A DNA stretch of 64,000 nt from Elusimicrobiota bacterium (GTDB lineage Bacteria > Elusimicrobiota > Elusimicrobia > UBA1565 > JACRDR01). The notes under the pieces are model-generated. The model did not search any database and had not been told where the DNA came from. It was given only the letters and a program-made list of their open reading frames with translations. Positions 18,020 through 27,017 of this stretch are shown here, in pieces. The translations under genes and the position numbers were made by a program. Numbering within the stretch: position 1 is the first letter of the stretch; each line of letters starts with the position of its first letter. The stretch spans positions 62,001 to 126,000 of the forward strand of contig JACQBA010000005.1 of assembly GCA_016194745.1 (NCBI GenBank). Reading direction: 5' to 3'.

Positions 18020-18783
18020 CGGGTCGGAGCCTGCGCCGGCTGGGGCTTGTATTCCGTCACCCACACGTCTTTGCTTTCGGCGAGGTTGACCGGCCGGAAC
18101 CCCTCTTTATCCTGGTTCTCGCTCAGGTCGGCGAGCCCCGAAAGGGACGGCAGCAGCACGAGCTTGGTCTTCGCGGCCGCCTCGGGCGCGGGCTCGGGGC
18201 GGACGATCTCGCGCGGCAAAGGGCACGGGCGCCGTTGGACGGGCGCGGCTTGCGCGCGCGTCGCGTCCGCGCGCGCGCCGCGGATGACGAGGTTCACGCG
18301 CGACGGATACGACGGCTCGCCGATGCGCTGGAGCTCCGGCGCCGCCGGCCGCGCGGACGCGCGCCGCTCCCGCTCGGGCCAGCGGATCGTCTCCTGAGTC
18401 CGGCGCGGCTGGGAAAGGGAGCTCCACCACTTCGAGATCTCGTCGAGACCCGAGCGGACCGCAGCGTCGTAATCGAGCGCCGCCGCGTCGAAGGCCGCAA
18501 GCGCCGCGGAGCGCAGCGCCGAGAAATCCGAACTCACTTGCTCGAGGCCGCGGGAGAGCGTCTCGCTCGCCGTGGGCCCGGCCGAGGGCGTCTCGACGGG
18601 CCGCGCCGCTTCCTCCGCCGCGCCGCGGCGCCAGGTCTGCGCGCGCGGCGCGAGCAGGCTGCCGCGCAAAGCGACGACGCCGGCGCGCGACCCGCTTGCG
18701 GCCGCGGGCAACGGCACGGCCTGGATGTCGTGTACTAATAGGAGGAGCGCCGTCGCGGCGCCGAGGATCTTCTGTGTCTTCAC
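18016..18783 (-). CDS. Secreted Ala/Arg-rich protein of unknown function
   Basis: The 255-residue product starts with a signal peptide ([22 protein letters not shown]). The mature protein is rich in Ala, Arg, Ser and Pro, with a helical centre (about 85-135: [19 protein letters not shown]...), which looks disordered or coiled. No family is recognised. GTG 18783 was chosen; a TTG at 18792 is an alternative. A TACAAT element lies about 45 nt upstream. Confidence 0.5.
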   Translation of the reverse strand: MKTQKILGAATALLLLVHDIQAVPLPAAASGSRAGVVALRGSLLAPRAQTWRRGAAEEAARPVETPSAGPTASETLSRGLEQVSSDFSALRSAALAAFDAAALDYDAAVRSGLDEISKWWSSLSQPRRTQETIRWPERERRASARPAAPELQRIGEPSYPSRVNLVIRGARADATRAQAAPVQRRPCPLPREIVRPEPAPEAAAKTKLVLLPSLSGLADLSENQDKEGFRPVNLAESKDVWVTEYKPQPAQAPTR

Positions 18784-18854
18784 GCCTCTCAAGGATGCCG
18801 GAGAGGGGAAACGAACCGGCTACAGGATTGTAAAAGTTCGGTAAACGCGCGGCC

Positions 18855-19376
18855 CTAGCGCGTCCGGGGGCGGACTTGATCGGCCGGCACGCCGTTGCCG
18901 ACTTCCGGGACGCCGGGCGTCTCGATGGTGTTGGTTACGGTGTCTTCCGGCAGGCGGCCTGTCCCCTGGTCCTGCGCCGCCGCGCGGATGTTGCCGGGTC
19001 CGCCGCCGCCGATCACCGGGGCGCCGCCGGTCGAACCCGTGCGCGTATCGTTCATGTTCCGGATGTTCTGCGCCTCGGCGGGGCCTTGCCGGCGCTCATC
19101 GGATGCCGTCGTCGGGTAATGCGGCGCCGGGCTTTCGGAGCGCCGAGTCAGCGCGCTCGAGGAATGGTTGTTCGTCTGGGTCGCCGTCGCGCGGCGAGCC
19201 GACTCGCGCGGCGGGAAGAGAGGGCGGGACGTCTGGTATCCTCTGGAAGGCGCCGCCGACAAGCGCAGACCGGAGACGCCGGCTGCGGCCATCGCGACCG
19301 CCGCGCCGAACAGAAACGACCTGCCGTGAAAGGAGGTGGGAAGAGCGGCTCGGACCCAAGATGCCGGAGATGCCAT
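18855..19376 (-). CDS. Secreted low-complexity protein of unknown function
   Basis: The 173-residue product has an N-terminal hydrophobic segment (about 20-45, FLFGAAVAMAAAGVSGL), then a polar Asn/Thr/Ser/Gly/Pro-rich region with a glycine run (GAPVIGGGGPGN) and no cysteine. This looks like an exported, disordered protein. I recognise no family. Coding potential rests on the GC-rich third positions and on its place between genes of the same orientation, so confidence is moderate. Confidence 0.4.
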   Translation of the reverse strand: MASPASWVRAALPTSFHGRSFLFGAAVAMAAAGVSGLRLSAAPSRGYQTSRPLFPPRESARRATATQTNNHSSSALTRRSESPAPHYPTTASDERRQGPAEAQNIRNMNDTRTGSTGGAPVIGGGGPGNIRAAAQDQGTGRLPEDTVTNTIETPGVPEVGNGVPADQVRPRTR

Positions 19377-19509
19377 CGTGCCTCTTGTTACCGTACTGTA
19401 GCCCCCAAGCGGCCGGAAATCAAGTACAAGATTGTTACAAGGAGGGCGGATATATTATGCTGAAAATATAAGTACTTATTACGGCAGGCGAGGGCGTTTT
19501 TATCGCCCC

Positions 19510-20925
<1,416 letters not shown>

Positions 20926-20932
20926 TCGAGTG

Positions 20933-20938
20933 ATTATA
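20933..20938 (-). promoter_or_regulatory. -10 box of leaderless sth promoter
   Basis: TATAAT on the minus strand, preceded by TAC, is 7 nt from the ATG at 20925. There is no Shine-Dalgarno sequence in the 7-nt gap. Confidence 0.6.
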
Positions 20939-21077
20939 GTAAACGCGGAAACGGAAGGACACGGAGCCCGCCGGAGCCCATCGGAGGAGGCGACCCGGGG
21001 CGCTTTCCGCCGCGGGCCAGGAGGTGCAGCCGTCTGCCGCCGTCCGGTCGCGCGCGATGGACACGCCGACCCGAGCG

Positions 21078-21106
21078 TTGCGTTTTTTTTCTTCACGCTG
21101 TATAGT
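21078..21106 (+). promoter_or_regulatory. Promoter of the allantoin operon
   Basis: TTGCGT (21078-21083) is separated by 17 nt, including a T-run, from TATAGT (21101-21106), which ends 9 nt before the allantoinase ATG. The spacing predicts a transcript with a leader of only 1-3 nt. Confidence 0.55.
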
Positions 21107-21115
21107 CTATTGGCT

Positions 21116-22483
21116 ATGCCTCCTCCCCCTCGCGACTGGGTGCTGACGGGACGGCGCGTCGCGCTCCCGCAGGGCGTGCGCCCCGCCGCGGTGATCGTTC
21201 GGGGCGAGGCCGTCTCCGCGGTGGTCGAGCCCTCCGCGATTCCGGCGGGCCTGCCGTGCGTCGACGCAGGCGACGACGTCGTCCTGCCCGGCCTGGTCGA
21301 CACGCACGCGCACATTAACGAGCCGGGCCGCGCCGATTGGGAGGGATTTCTTTGCGCCACGCAGGCCGCCGCCGCCGGGGGCATCACGGCGGTCGTCGAC
21401 ATGCCGCTCAACTGCATCCCGCCCACCACGACGCTCGAGGCGTTGGACGCCAAGCGGCTGCAGGCCGCGGGCAATTGCGCGGTCGACGTCGGATTCTGGG
21501 GCGGCGTCGTGCCCGGCAACGCGGCGCAGCTCGCGCCGATGGCCGCGGCCGGCGCGATGGGGTTCAAGGCCTTCCTCATCGATTCGGGCGTGCCGGAATT
21601 CCCCATGGTCCGCGAGCCCGACCTGCGCGCGGCGATGAAGACGCTCGCCAAGCTGGGCCGCCCTCTCTTGGCGCACGCGGAGCTCTGCGACCACCCGGCG
21701 ATGAGCCGGCCGTCGAGGCACTACTCCGATTATCTCGCCTCGCGCCCGCCGGAATGGGAGACTCTCGCGATCCGGCTGCTCCTGCGGCTCAGCGACGAGA
21801 CGGGGTGTCACGTGCACATCGTCCACCTTTCGGCCGCCGAGGCCCTTACCGACATCTCCTTCGCCAAGCGCACCGGGCTGCCGATCTCCGCGGAGACATG
21901 CCCGCATTACCTCGCGCTCGAGGCGGAATTCGTCGAGGACGGCGAGACGCAGTTCAAGTGCGCTCCGCCCATCCGCAAGCACGAGAACCGGGAGAAGCTT
22001 TGGCGCGGTCTGCGCGAGAACGTCATCGACTTCATCGTCTCGGATCACAGTCCGTGTCCGGCGGAGATGAAGCGCCTGGACATCGGGGATTTCTCGAAAG
22101 CGTGGGGCGGGATCTCCTCGATCCAATTCAGCCTGCCGGTCGTATGGACGGAACTTTACGGCCGCGGGCTGGGCTTCGAGCACCTCGCCCGCTGGATGTC
22201 CGAGAGGCCGGCGGCGTTCGCCGGAATCTCGAGCAAGGGCGCGATCGCCCCGGGGAAGGACGCGGATTTCGTGATCTTCGACCCGGACGAGGAGTTCGAG
22301 GCGACGGCCGACAGCGTGCTGCACCGCCACAAGGTCTCGCCGTACGTCGGCGCGATCATGCGCGGGCGCGTTCGCTCCACGTTTCTGCGGGGGACGAAGA
22401 TCTACGAGGACGGCGCCTTCGTCACCAAGCCTCAGGGGAAGCTCCTCGCGGCGCCGGCGCCGAGTCTGCCGCATCCCGTATGA
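21116..22483 (+). CDS. allB: Allantoinase
   Basis: This 455-residue cyclic amidohydrolase opens allantoin to allantoate. It has the binuclear-metal motifs [17 protein letters not shown] (about 62, His-X-His), the lysine of [10 protein letters not shown] (about 150, carboxylated in the family), [16 protein letters not shown] and VSDHSPC (about 310). The EPGR...WEGF sequence and SDHSPC are typical of allantoinases rather than dihydropyrimidinases. It heads a tightly overlapping operon with allantoicase, OHCU decarboxylase and HIU hydrolase, which confirms the assignment. The stop overlaps the next start as ATGA. Confidence 0.93.
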   Translation: MPPPPRDWVLTGRRVALPQGVRPAAVIVRGEAVSAVVEPSAIPAGLPCVDAGDDVVLPGLVDTHAHINEPGRADWEGFLCATQAAAAGGITAVVDMPLNCIPPTTTLEALDAKRLQAAGNCAVDVGFWGGVVPGNAAQLAPMAAAGAMGFKAFLIDSGVPEFPMVREPDLRAAMKTLAKLGRPLLAHAELCDHPAMSRPSRHYSDYLASRPPEWETLAIRLLLRLSDETGCHVHIVHLSAAEALTDISFAKRTGLPISAETCPHYLALEAEFVEDGETQFKCAPPIRKHENREKLWRGLRENVIDFIVSDHSPCPAEMKRLDIGDFSKAWGGISSIQFSLPVVWTELYGRGLGFEHLARWMSERPAAFAGISSKGAIAPGKDADFVIFDPDEEFEATADSVLHRHKVSPYVGAIMRGRVRSTFLRGTKIYEDGAFVTKPQGKLLAAPAPSLPHPV

Positions 22484-23499
22484 CCCTCATGGAAGAGCCG
22501 AAGGCCGCCGCCGGCTACGTCCCCGAGTTTTGCAAGCTCGCGGATCTCGCCGCGGAGCGCGTCGGCGGCAAGGCGTTGTATGCCAACGACGAGTTCTTTG
22601 CGCCGAAGGAGAACCTCCTCAAGCCGGGCCGCGGGATTTTCATCCCGGAGAAGTTCACGAGCCGCGGAAAGTGGATGGACGGCTGGGAGTCCAGGCGCCG
22701 TCGCGCGCCGGGCCACGATTGGTGCGTGATCCGCCTCGGCATGCCGGGCGTGATCCGCGGCTTGGACGTCGACACGAACCACTTTTTGGGGAATTTCCCG
22801 GAGCGCTGCTCTCTCGAGGCATGCGCGGTTTCCAAGGAGCCGAAGGTTTCTCACTGGAAGCTCGAGTCCACGGCCTGGCGCGAGCTTCTGCCCGAGTCCG
22901 GGCTCAAGGGCGGCTCGCGGAACTTCTTCACGATCCACGACGCGAGCCGGTGGACGCACGTGCGCTTCCATATCTATCCCGACGGCGGCGTCGCGCGCCT
23001 GCGCGTCCACGGCGAGGTGAGGCCGGACTGGGACGCGCTTCGCAAGCGCGGCAAGCCCGTCGATCTCGCCGCCATCGAAAACGGCGGACTCGTCGAGGCG
23101 TGCAACGACATGTTCTTCGGGCCGAAGGACAATCTCATCATGCCGGGCCGCGCGCTCAACATGGGCGACGGCTGGGAGACGCGGCGCAAGCGCGTCCCCG
23201 GGCACGACTGGATCATGGTCCAGTTCGGGACGCCCGGCCGCGTCGCGCGCGTCGAGGTGGACACGAGCCATTTCAAAGGCAACTTCCCGGATCGCTGTTC
23301 GATCGACGCGTTCCCGGCGGAGGGGGGCGAGGCCCTGGAGATACTGCCGCAGACGAAGCTGCGGGCCCATTTCCGCCATCTCTTCGCGAAGGAGATCTTG
23401 CACAAGGAGCGCGCATTCGCCAGGCTCCGGCTCAACATCTATCCGGACGGCGGCGTCGCCCGTCTGAGGGTATGGGGGACCCCGCTCGCATGGACCTAG
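22480..23499 (+). CDS. alc: Allantoicase
   Basis: This 339-residue enzyme hydrolyses allantoate to ureidoglycolate and urea. It consists of two homologous jelly-roll halves: ANDEFFAPKENLLKPGRG...GWESRRRRAPGHDW...HFLGNFPERCSLEA, and again CNDMFFGPKDNLIMPGRA...GWETRRKRVPGHDW...HFKGNFPDRCSIDA. Each half ends in the family motif IYPDGGVARLRV. ATG 22480 overlaps the allantoinase stop, and the 3' end overlaps the decarboxylase gene by 10 nt. It is an allantoicase-type rather than an allantoate amidohydrolase pathway, so urea is released directly. Confidence 0.95.
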   Translation: MTLMEEPKAAAGYVPEFCKLADLAAERVGGKALYANDEFFAPKENLLKPGRGIFIPEKFTSRGKWMDGWESRRRRAPGHDWCVIRLGMPGVIRGLDVDTNHFLGNFPERCSLEACAVSKEPKVSHWKLESTAWRELLPESGLKGGSRNFFTIHDASRWTHVRFHIYPDGGVARLRVHGEVRPDWDALRKRGKPVDLAAIENGGLVEACNDMFFGPKDNLIMPGRALNMGDGWETRRKRVPGHDWIMVQFGTPGRVARVEVDTSHFKGNFPDRCSIDAFPAEGGEALEILPQTKLRAHFRHLFAKEILHKERAFARLRLNIYPDGGVARLRVWGTPLAWT

Positions 23500-23993
23500 C
23501 GGAGCTCAACGCCTTGCCCGCCAAGCGCGCGAAAGAGGAATTCGCGAAGTGCTGCGGCGCGTCCTGTTGGGTCGAGCGCATGTGCGGCGGCAGGCCTTAT
23601 GCCGACAAGAACGATCTGCTCTCGTCCGCGAGCCTGCATTGGAAGGGGCTCGGGCGCGAGGACTGGATTGAGGCGTTCTCCCATCACGCCCGCATAGGCG
23701 ACCGCGAGATCCTGCGCGCCAAATCCAAGACGAAATCGTGGGAGCAAGGAGAGCAGAGCGGCGTCAAAGCCGCGCCGGAATCGGTCTTGGACGAGCTTGT
23801 CGACGCCAATCGGAAGTATGAAAAGCGCTTCGGATTCATCTTCCTCGTGTGCGCCACCGGCAAGACCGCGGCCGAGATGCTCGGGTTCCTCAAACAGCGC
23901 ATGAAGAACGAGGCGGACGTCGAACTGCGCATCGCGGCGGGAGAGCAAGAGAAGATCCTGCTCCTTCGCTTGGAGAAGCTATTGAAGCCATGA
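23490..23993 (+). CDS. 2-oxo-4-hydroxy-4-carboxy-5-ureidoimidazoline decarboxylase
   Basis: This 167-residue all-helical enzyme converts OHCU to S-allantoin, the third step after urate oxidation. Family residues are seen in FSHHARIGD, with the catalytic His in the HPRIG-like position, SWEQGEQSGV and NRKYEKRFGFIFLVCATGKTAAEML. The usual HPRIGD is HARIGD here. It overlaps allantoicase upstream and HIU hydrolase downstream (ATGA), so the four enzymes are made as one translationally coupled set. Confidence 0.92.
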   Translation: MDLAELNALPAKRAKEEFAKCCGASCWVERMCGGRPYADKNDLLSSASLHWKGLGREDWIEAFSHHARIGDREILRAKSKTKSWEQGEQSGVKAAPESVLDELVDANRKYEKRFGFIFLVCATGKTAAEMLGFLKQRMKNEADVELRIAAGEQEKILLLRLEKLLKP

Positions 23994-24334
23994 GCGCCAT
24001 CACCACGCATGTGCTGGACGTGAGCCGCGGCAAGCCGGCCGCCGGCGTCCCAATCGTCCTGGAGAGGCTCGCCGGAAAGGAGTCCTGGAAGGAACTAGGG
24101 AAGGGAACGACCGATGCGGACGGACGGTTGAAGACTCTGTCGCCCTCGGGCGCGGCGGCGGAGCCCGGCGTCTATCGGCTGACCTTCGACACGGCCGCCT
24201 ATTTTCAGCAGTCGAAGTCGGAGACCTTCTATCCTTCGGTGAGCGTCGTTTTCGAGATCAAGCGCTCGGGCGAGCACTACCACGTGCCGCTGCTCTTGAG
24301 CCCCTTCGGCTACTCGACGTATCGCGGAAGCTGA
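23990..24334 (+). CDS. 5-hydroxyisourate hydrolase
   Basis: This 114-residue transthyretin-like protein hydrolyses 5-hydroxyisourate to OHCU. The N-terminal ITTHVLDVSRGKPAAGVP holds the catalytic His7, HYHVPLLLSPFGYSTYRGS holds the second His, and the C-terminal tetrapeptide is the diagnostic YRGS. There is no signal peptide, so it is cytoplasmic. It is the last gene of the allantoin operon. Confidence 0.95.
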   Translation: MSAITTHVLDVSRGKPAAGVPIVLERLAGKESWKELGKGTTDADGRLKTLSPSGAAAEPGVYRLTFDTAAYFQQSKSETFYPSVSVVFEIKRSGEHYHVPLLLSPFGYSTYRGS

Positions 24335-24339
24335 ATCGC

Positions 24340-24891
24340 TCAGCGCGTGATAGGCGCGAACAGCGTGGAGCCGCCGATCCTCTCGCTGATATCGGCGACT
24401 TGGATCCGCTGCGCTCCGTTGGGCTCGCGGATGGAAAGGTGGCAGCCCGGCGCCTGACCCCTGCAGCGGCAGGCGATGTCCGGCGACGCGGGGTCCATGC
24501 AGGCGTTCGCGGCGACGTGGACGCTATCCAATGCGGGAGCGTTGGAGAGAATGGGGCAGCTTACCTTTCCGCTCGCAATGCACTGAGCTTCCCGGTCGAC
24601 GGAGGCGGTCTGGACTCGGCCCGCGGCGGCCGCCGTCTGCGTTCGCCGGATGCAGTCCGCTTTCCTCTCGGGCGGCTCGTACTTGCAGATGCCGTCATTG
24701 AGGGCGAATTGCGTTCGCGGTACGCCGGGGATTTCGACCTTCTCGGCGTCGACCTTCTCCTCGGCCGTGACGATCGGGGCGGTGATGGGCGCGATGGGCC
24801 CGGGCAGGTCTACTTTCTCATCGGGTTTAGCCCAAGCCGAGGCCGACACGGCGGCCGACAGAACGGCGATGGCGAAGAGATTCCGGTTCAT
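24340..24891 (-). CDS. Secreted cysteine-containing protein of unknown function
   Basis: The 183-residue product has a signal peptide (MNRNLFAIAVLSAAVSASAWA). The mature protein has a Pro/Val-rich N-terminus and about eight cysteines (GICKYE, ADCIRR, AQCIASGKVSC, NACMDP, IACRCRGQAPGC), suggesting a disulfide-bonded periplasmic or surface protein. No family is recognised. It converges closely on the HIU hydrolase gene. TATCAT (24902-24897) ends 5 nt before the ATG. Confidence 0.6.
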   Translation of the reverse strand: MNRNLFAIAVLSAAVSASAWAKPDEKVDLPGPIAPITAPIVTAEEKVDAEKVEIPGVPRTQFALNDGICKYEPPERKADCIRRTQTAAAAGRVQTASVDREAQCIASGKVSCPILSNAPALDSVHVAANACMDPASPDIACRCRGQAPGCHLSIREPNGAQRIQVADISERIGGSTLFAPITR

Positions 24892-24909
24892 ATGGAATGA
24901 TACCCCCAT

Positions 24910-24940
24910 GGGCGCGTCTACGACGAGGATAGACGCGCCC
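24910..24940. repeat. 11-bp inverted repeat upstream of a secreted protein gene
   Basis: GGGCGCGTCTA and its exact complement are separated by 9 nt. No T-run follows on either strand, so it is a poor terminator. It sits just upstream of the minus-strand promoter and may be an operator or the end of the 25011-25466 transcript. Confidence 0.5.
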
Positions 24941-25010
24941 GCCGTCGTGAGCCTGAGCAGATCAGGCCAGACCGAGATAGGTCAAAAGGCCTAGGTTCTG
25001 AATAGGTGCG

Positions 25011-25466
25011 TCAGCGCGGCAGCAGTCCAGCCAGGTTGGCGCAGGCGCGGGAGAGCTTGTCGATCTCCGCGCGCGTGACCTCTCCTACGTCGAAGAGGCC
25101 GCGGGCGTACTTCAGAAGACCGTCGCAGTCCAGCTTGCGGGAGGCCATCTCGCGGGCGACCGCGGCGGCCTCGATCTCCAGCGCGCGGCCTTGAGCGGTC
25201 TCTTGGAGCACCTTGAGGCGCCGGACGGCAAGATTGCGGACGAGCTCCTCGAATGCGTCGAAATCCCGGATGTCCTTGCAGAGGCGGAACTCGAGGTAGC
25301 TCTTCTGCGCGAGGAACGTCGCGTAGGAAGAAGCGTCGCGCGCCTTCTGGCGTTCGAAAGAGCTCTTGGCCTCGGTGACCTGGGCCTCGTCGCAGAGCCC
25401 AGCGTGCGCGGCGGCGGCTCCGAACACGAGTCCGGCGGCGACGAAAAGCGGCGTGATTCGATTCAT
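25011..25466 (-). CDS. Secreted helical protein of unknown function
   Basis: The 151-residue product has a signal peptide (MNRITPLFVAAGLVFGAAAAHA) and a mature part that is almost all helix with heptad-like patterns (EAQVTEAKSSFERQKARDASS, AFEELVRNLAVRRLKVLQE). Cysteines near both ends and in the middle (LCDEA, RLCKD, DCDGL, ACANL) may give two disulfides. I do not recognise the family. AGGAG lies 6 nt before the ATG, and TATCAT is a candidate -10 further upstream. Confidence 0.6.
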   Translation of the reverse strand: MNRITPLFVAAGLVFGAAAAHAGLCDEAQVTEAKSSFERQKARDASSYATFLAQKSYLEFRLCKDIRDFDAFEELVRNLAVRRLKVLQETAQGRALEIEAAAVAREMASRKLDCDGLLKYARGLFDVGEVTRAEIDKLSRACANLAGLLPR

Positions 25467-25648
25467 GATCTGCTCCTACCCGGCGTCGGGTACGATCATG
25501 ATATTCCGCAAGGAGCCCGTCCGTAAGAGACCTAAGGAGGAGACGGCGTCCAGGGCGCCTGCTCCAGAAGCGCGGTGAACGAGACGTCCGAGGAACGGGC
25601 AACGGCGTTTCACAGCGCCGGGCCCGGTGGATGAACGGCACCGGGACT

Positions 25649-25657
25649 TGTTAAGAT
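25649..25657 (+). promoter_or_regulatory. Extended -10 of the xanthine dehydrogenase operon
   Basis: TG-T-TAAGAT (25649-25657) ends 7 nt before ATG 25665. No ribosome-binding site is present, so the operon message is predicted to be leaderless if translation starts at 25665. Confidence 0.5.
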
Positions 25658-25664
25658 GGCGTCC

Positions 25665-27017
25665 ATGAGGACGTCCTTGGGGCCCGCCGCGGTCGGGGCC
25701 GTGCGTACGTCGGTGAAGACCGCCAATGCGAAGGCCGCCCTGGATTTTCCGGGCGATCCGACCGGAAGGCAGCCGGTGCACGTGGTGTACGGCGGGGCCC
25801 AAATATTCGCCGCGGACACGGTCCGAAAGCTCGGAGACCTCGCGCTGAAGTCCCTGCGGGAAAACGCACCCGACGCCGTCACGTTCGCCGAGGCCCTCGG
25901 GTTCGGCGGAGACGAGGCCTTCGCGCGGCGGGTCTACGAGCGCGTCGTCGCCAAGCTCGAGCGCGAGGCCGTCGAGGACTACCGCATCGATTTCGAGGAC
26001 GGCTTCGGCGTGCGCCCGGACGCGGAGGAGGACCGTTACGCCGAGTCGACCGCCCGCGAGACCGCCAAGGCGATGGCCTCCGGCGGACTTCCGGCGTTCT
26101 TCGGCATCCGCATCAAGCCGTTCTCCGAAGAGCTCTTCGCGAGAAGCGCGCGGACGCTCGATCTCTTCGTGTCCACCCTGGCCGCCGAGACCCGCGGGAA
26201 GCTGCCGGCGAACTTCACCGTCACGCAGCCGAAACTCACCAGCCCGGCCCAAGTCGCCGCGCTGGCGAAGCTGTTGGATGGGATCGAGGCGAAATCCCGC
26301 CTGCGCCGCGGGACGGTGACGATCGAGCTCATGGTGGAGACGCCGCAGTCCGTCATCGCGGAGGACGGCACTTTCGCGCTGCCCCGGCTCGTCGCGGCCG
26401 CCAAGGGTCGCTGCGTCGCCGCGCATTTCGGCACGTACGACTATACCGCGTCGATGAACGTGACCGCCGCGCATCAGCACATGCTGCATCCCTCCTGCGA
26501 TTTCGCCAAGCACGCGATGCAGGTGTCGATGGCGGGCCGCGGCATCATGCTGTCGGACGGCGCTACGAACGTGATGCCCGTCGGTCCTCATCGCGGAAGG
26601 CCCGAGGAGCTCACGGACGCGCAGCGCGCCGAGAACCGGGCGGTCGTGCATCGGGCGTGGAAGCTCGCCTACGACGCGACGCGCCACTCGCTGATCCAAG
26701 GGTTCTATCAGGGCTGGGACCTGCATCCGGCCCAGCTGCCCGTGCGCTACGCGGCGGCCTACGCGTTCTTCTTGGAAGGCTTGGCGCCCGCCTCGGCCCG
26801 GCTCAAGGCGTTCATGGACAAGGCCGCGCAGGCGACCTTGCTTGGCGACGTGTTCGACGACGCCGCGACCGGACAAGGGCTGCTCAATTTCTTCCTCCGC
26901 GGCGTGAGCTGCGGCGCGATCACCGAGGCGGAGACCGCGGCGACGGGGCTCACGCAGGACGAGGTCCGCGGCCGGTCGTTCGTGAAGATCCTCGCGGCGA
27001 GGAAGAACGCGACGTGA
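25665..27017 (+). CDS. HpcH/CitE-fold aldolase-like protein heading the xdh operon
   Basis: This 450-residue TIM-barrel protein resembles the aldolase/citrate lyase superfamily (close, I believe, to DUF6986). IDFEDGFG, IELMVETPQSV with its Glu, and FGTYDYTASM with its Asp match the metal- and substrate-binding positions of CitE/HpcH enzymes. It sits directly ahead of xanthine dehydrogenase with a GTGA overlap. Glyoxylate is the end product of ureide breakdown and a usual partner of this fold, so a glyoxylate-condensing or -releasing reaction is plausible but not shown. ATG 25665 is favoured over ATG 25656 because the latter lies inside the -10 box. Confidence 0.65.
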   Translation: MRTSLGPAAVGAVRTSVKTANAKAALDFPGDPTGRQPVHVVYGGAQIFAADTVRKLGDLALKSLRENAPDAVTFAEALGFGGDEAFARRVYERVVAKLEREAVEDYRIDFEDGFGVRPDAEEDRYAESTARETAKAMASGGLPAFFGIRIKPFSEELFARSARTLDLFVSTLAAETRGKLPANFTVTQPKLTSPAQVAALAKLLDGIEAKSRLRRGTVTIELMVETPQSVIAEDGTFALPRLVAAAKGRCVAAHFGTYDYTASMNVTAAHQHMLHPSCDFAKHAMQVSMAGRGIMLSDGATNVMPVGPHRGRPEELTDAQRAENRAVVHRAWKLAYDATRHSLIQGFYQGWDLHPAQLPVRYAAAYAFFLEGLAPASARLKAFMDKAAQATLLGDVFDDAATGQGLLNFFLRGVSCGAITEAETAATGLTQDEVRGRSFVKILAARKNAT

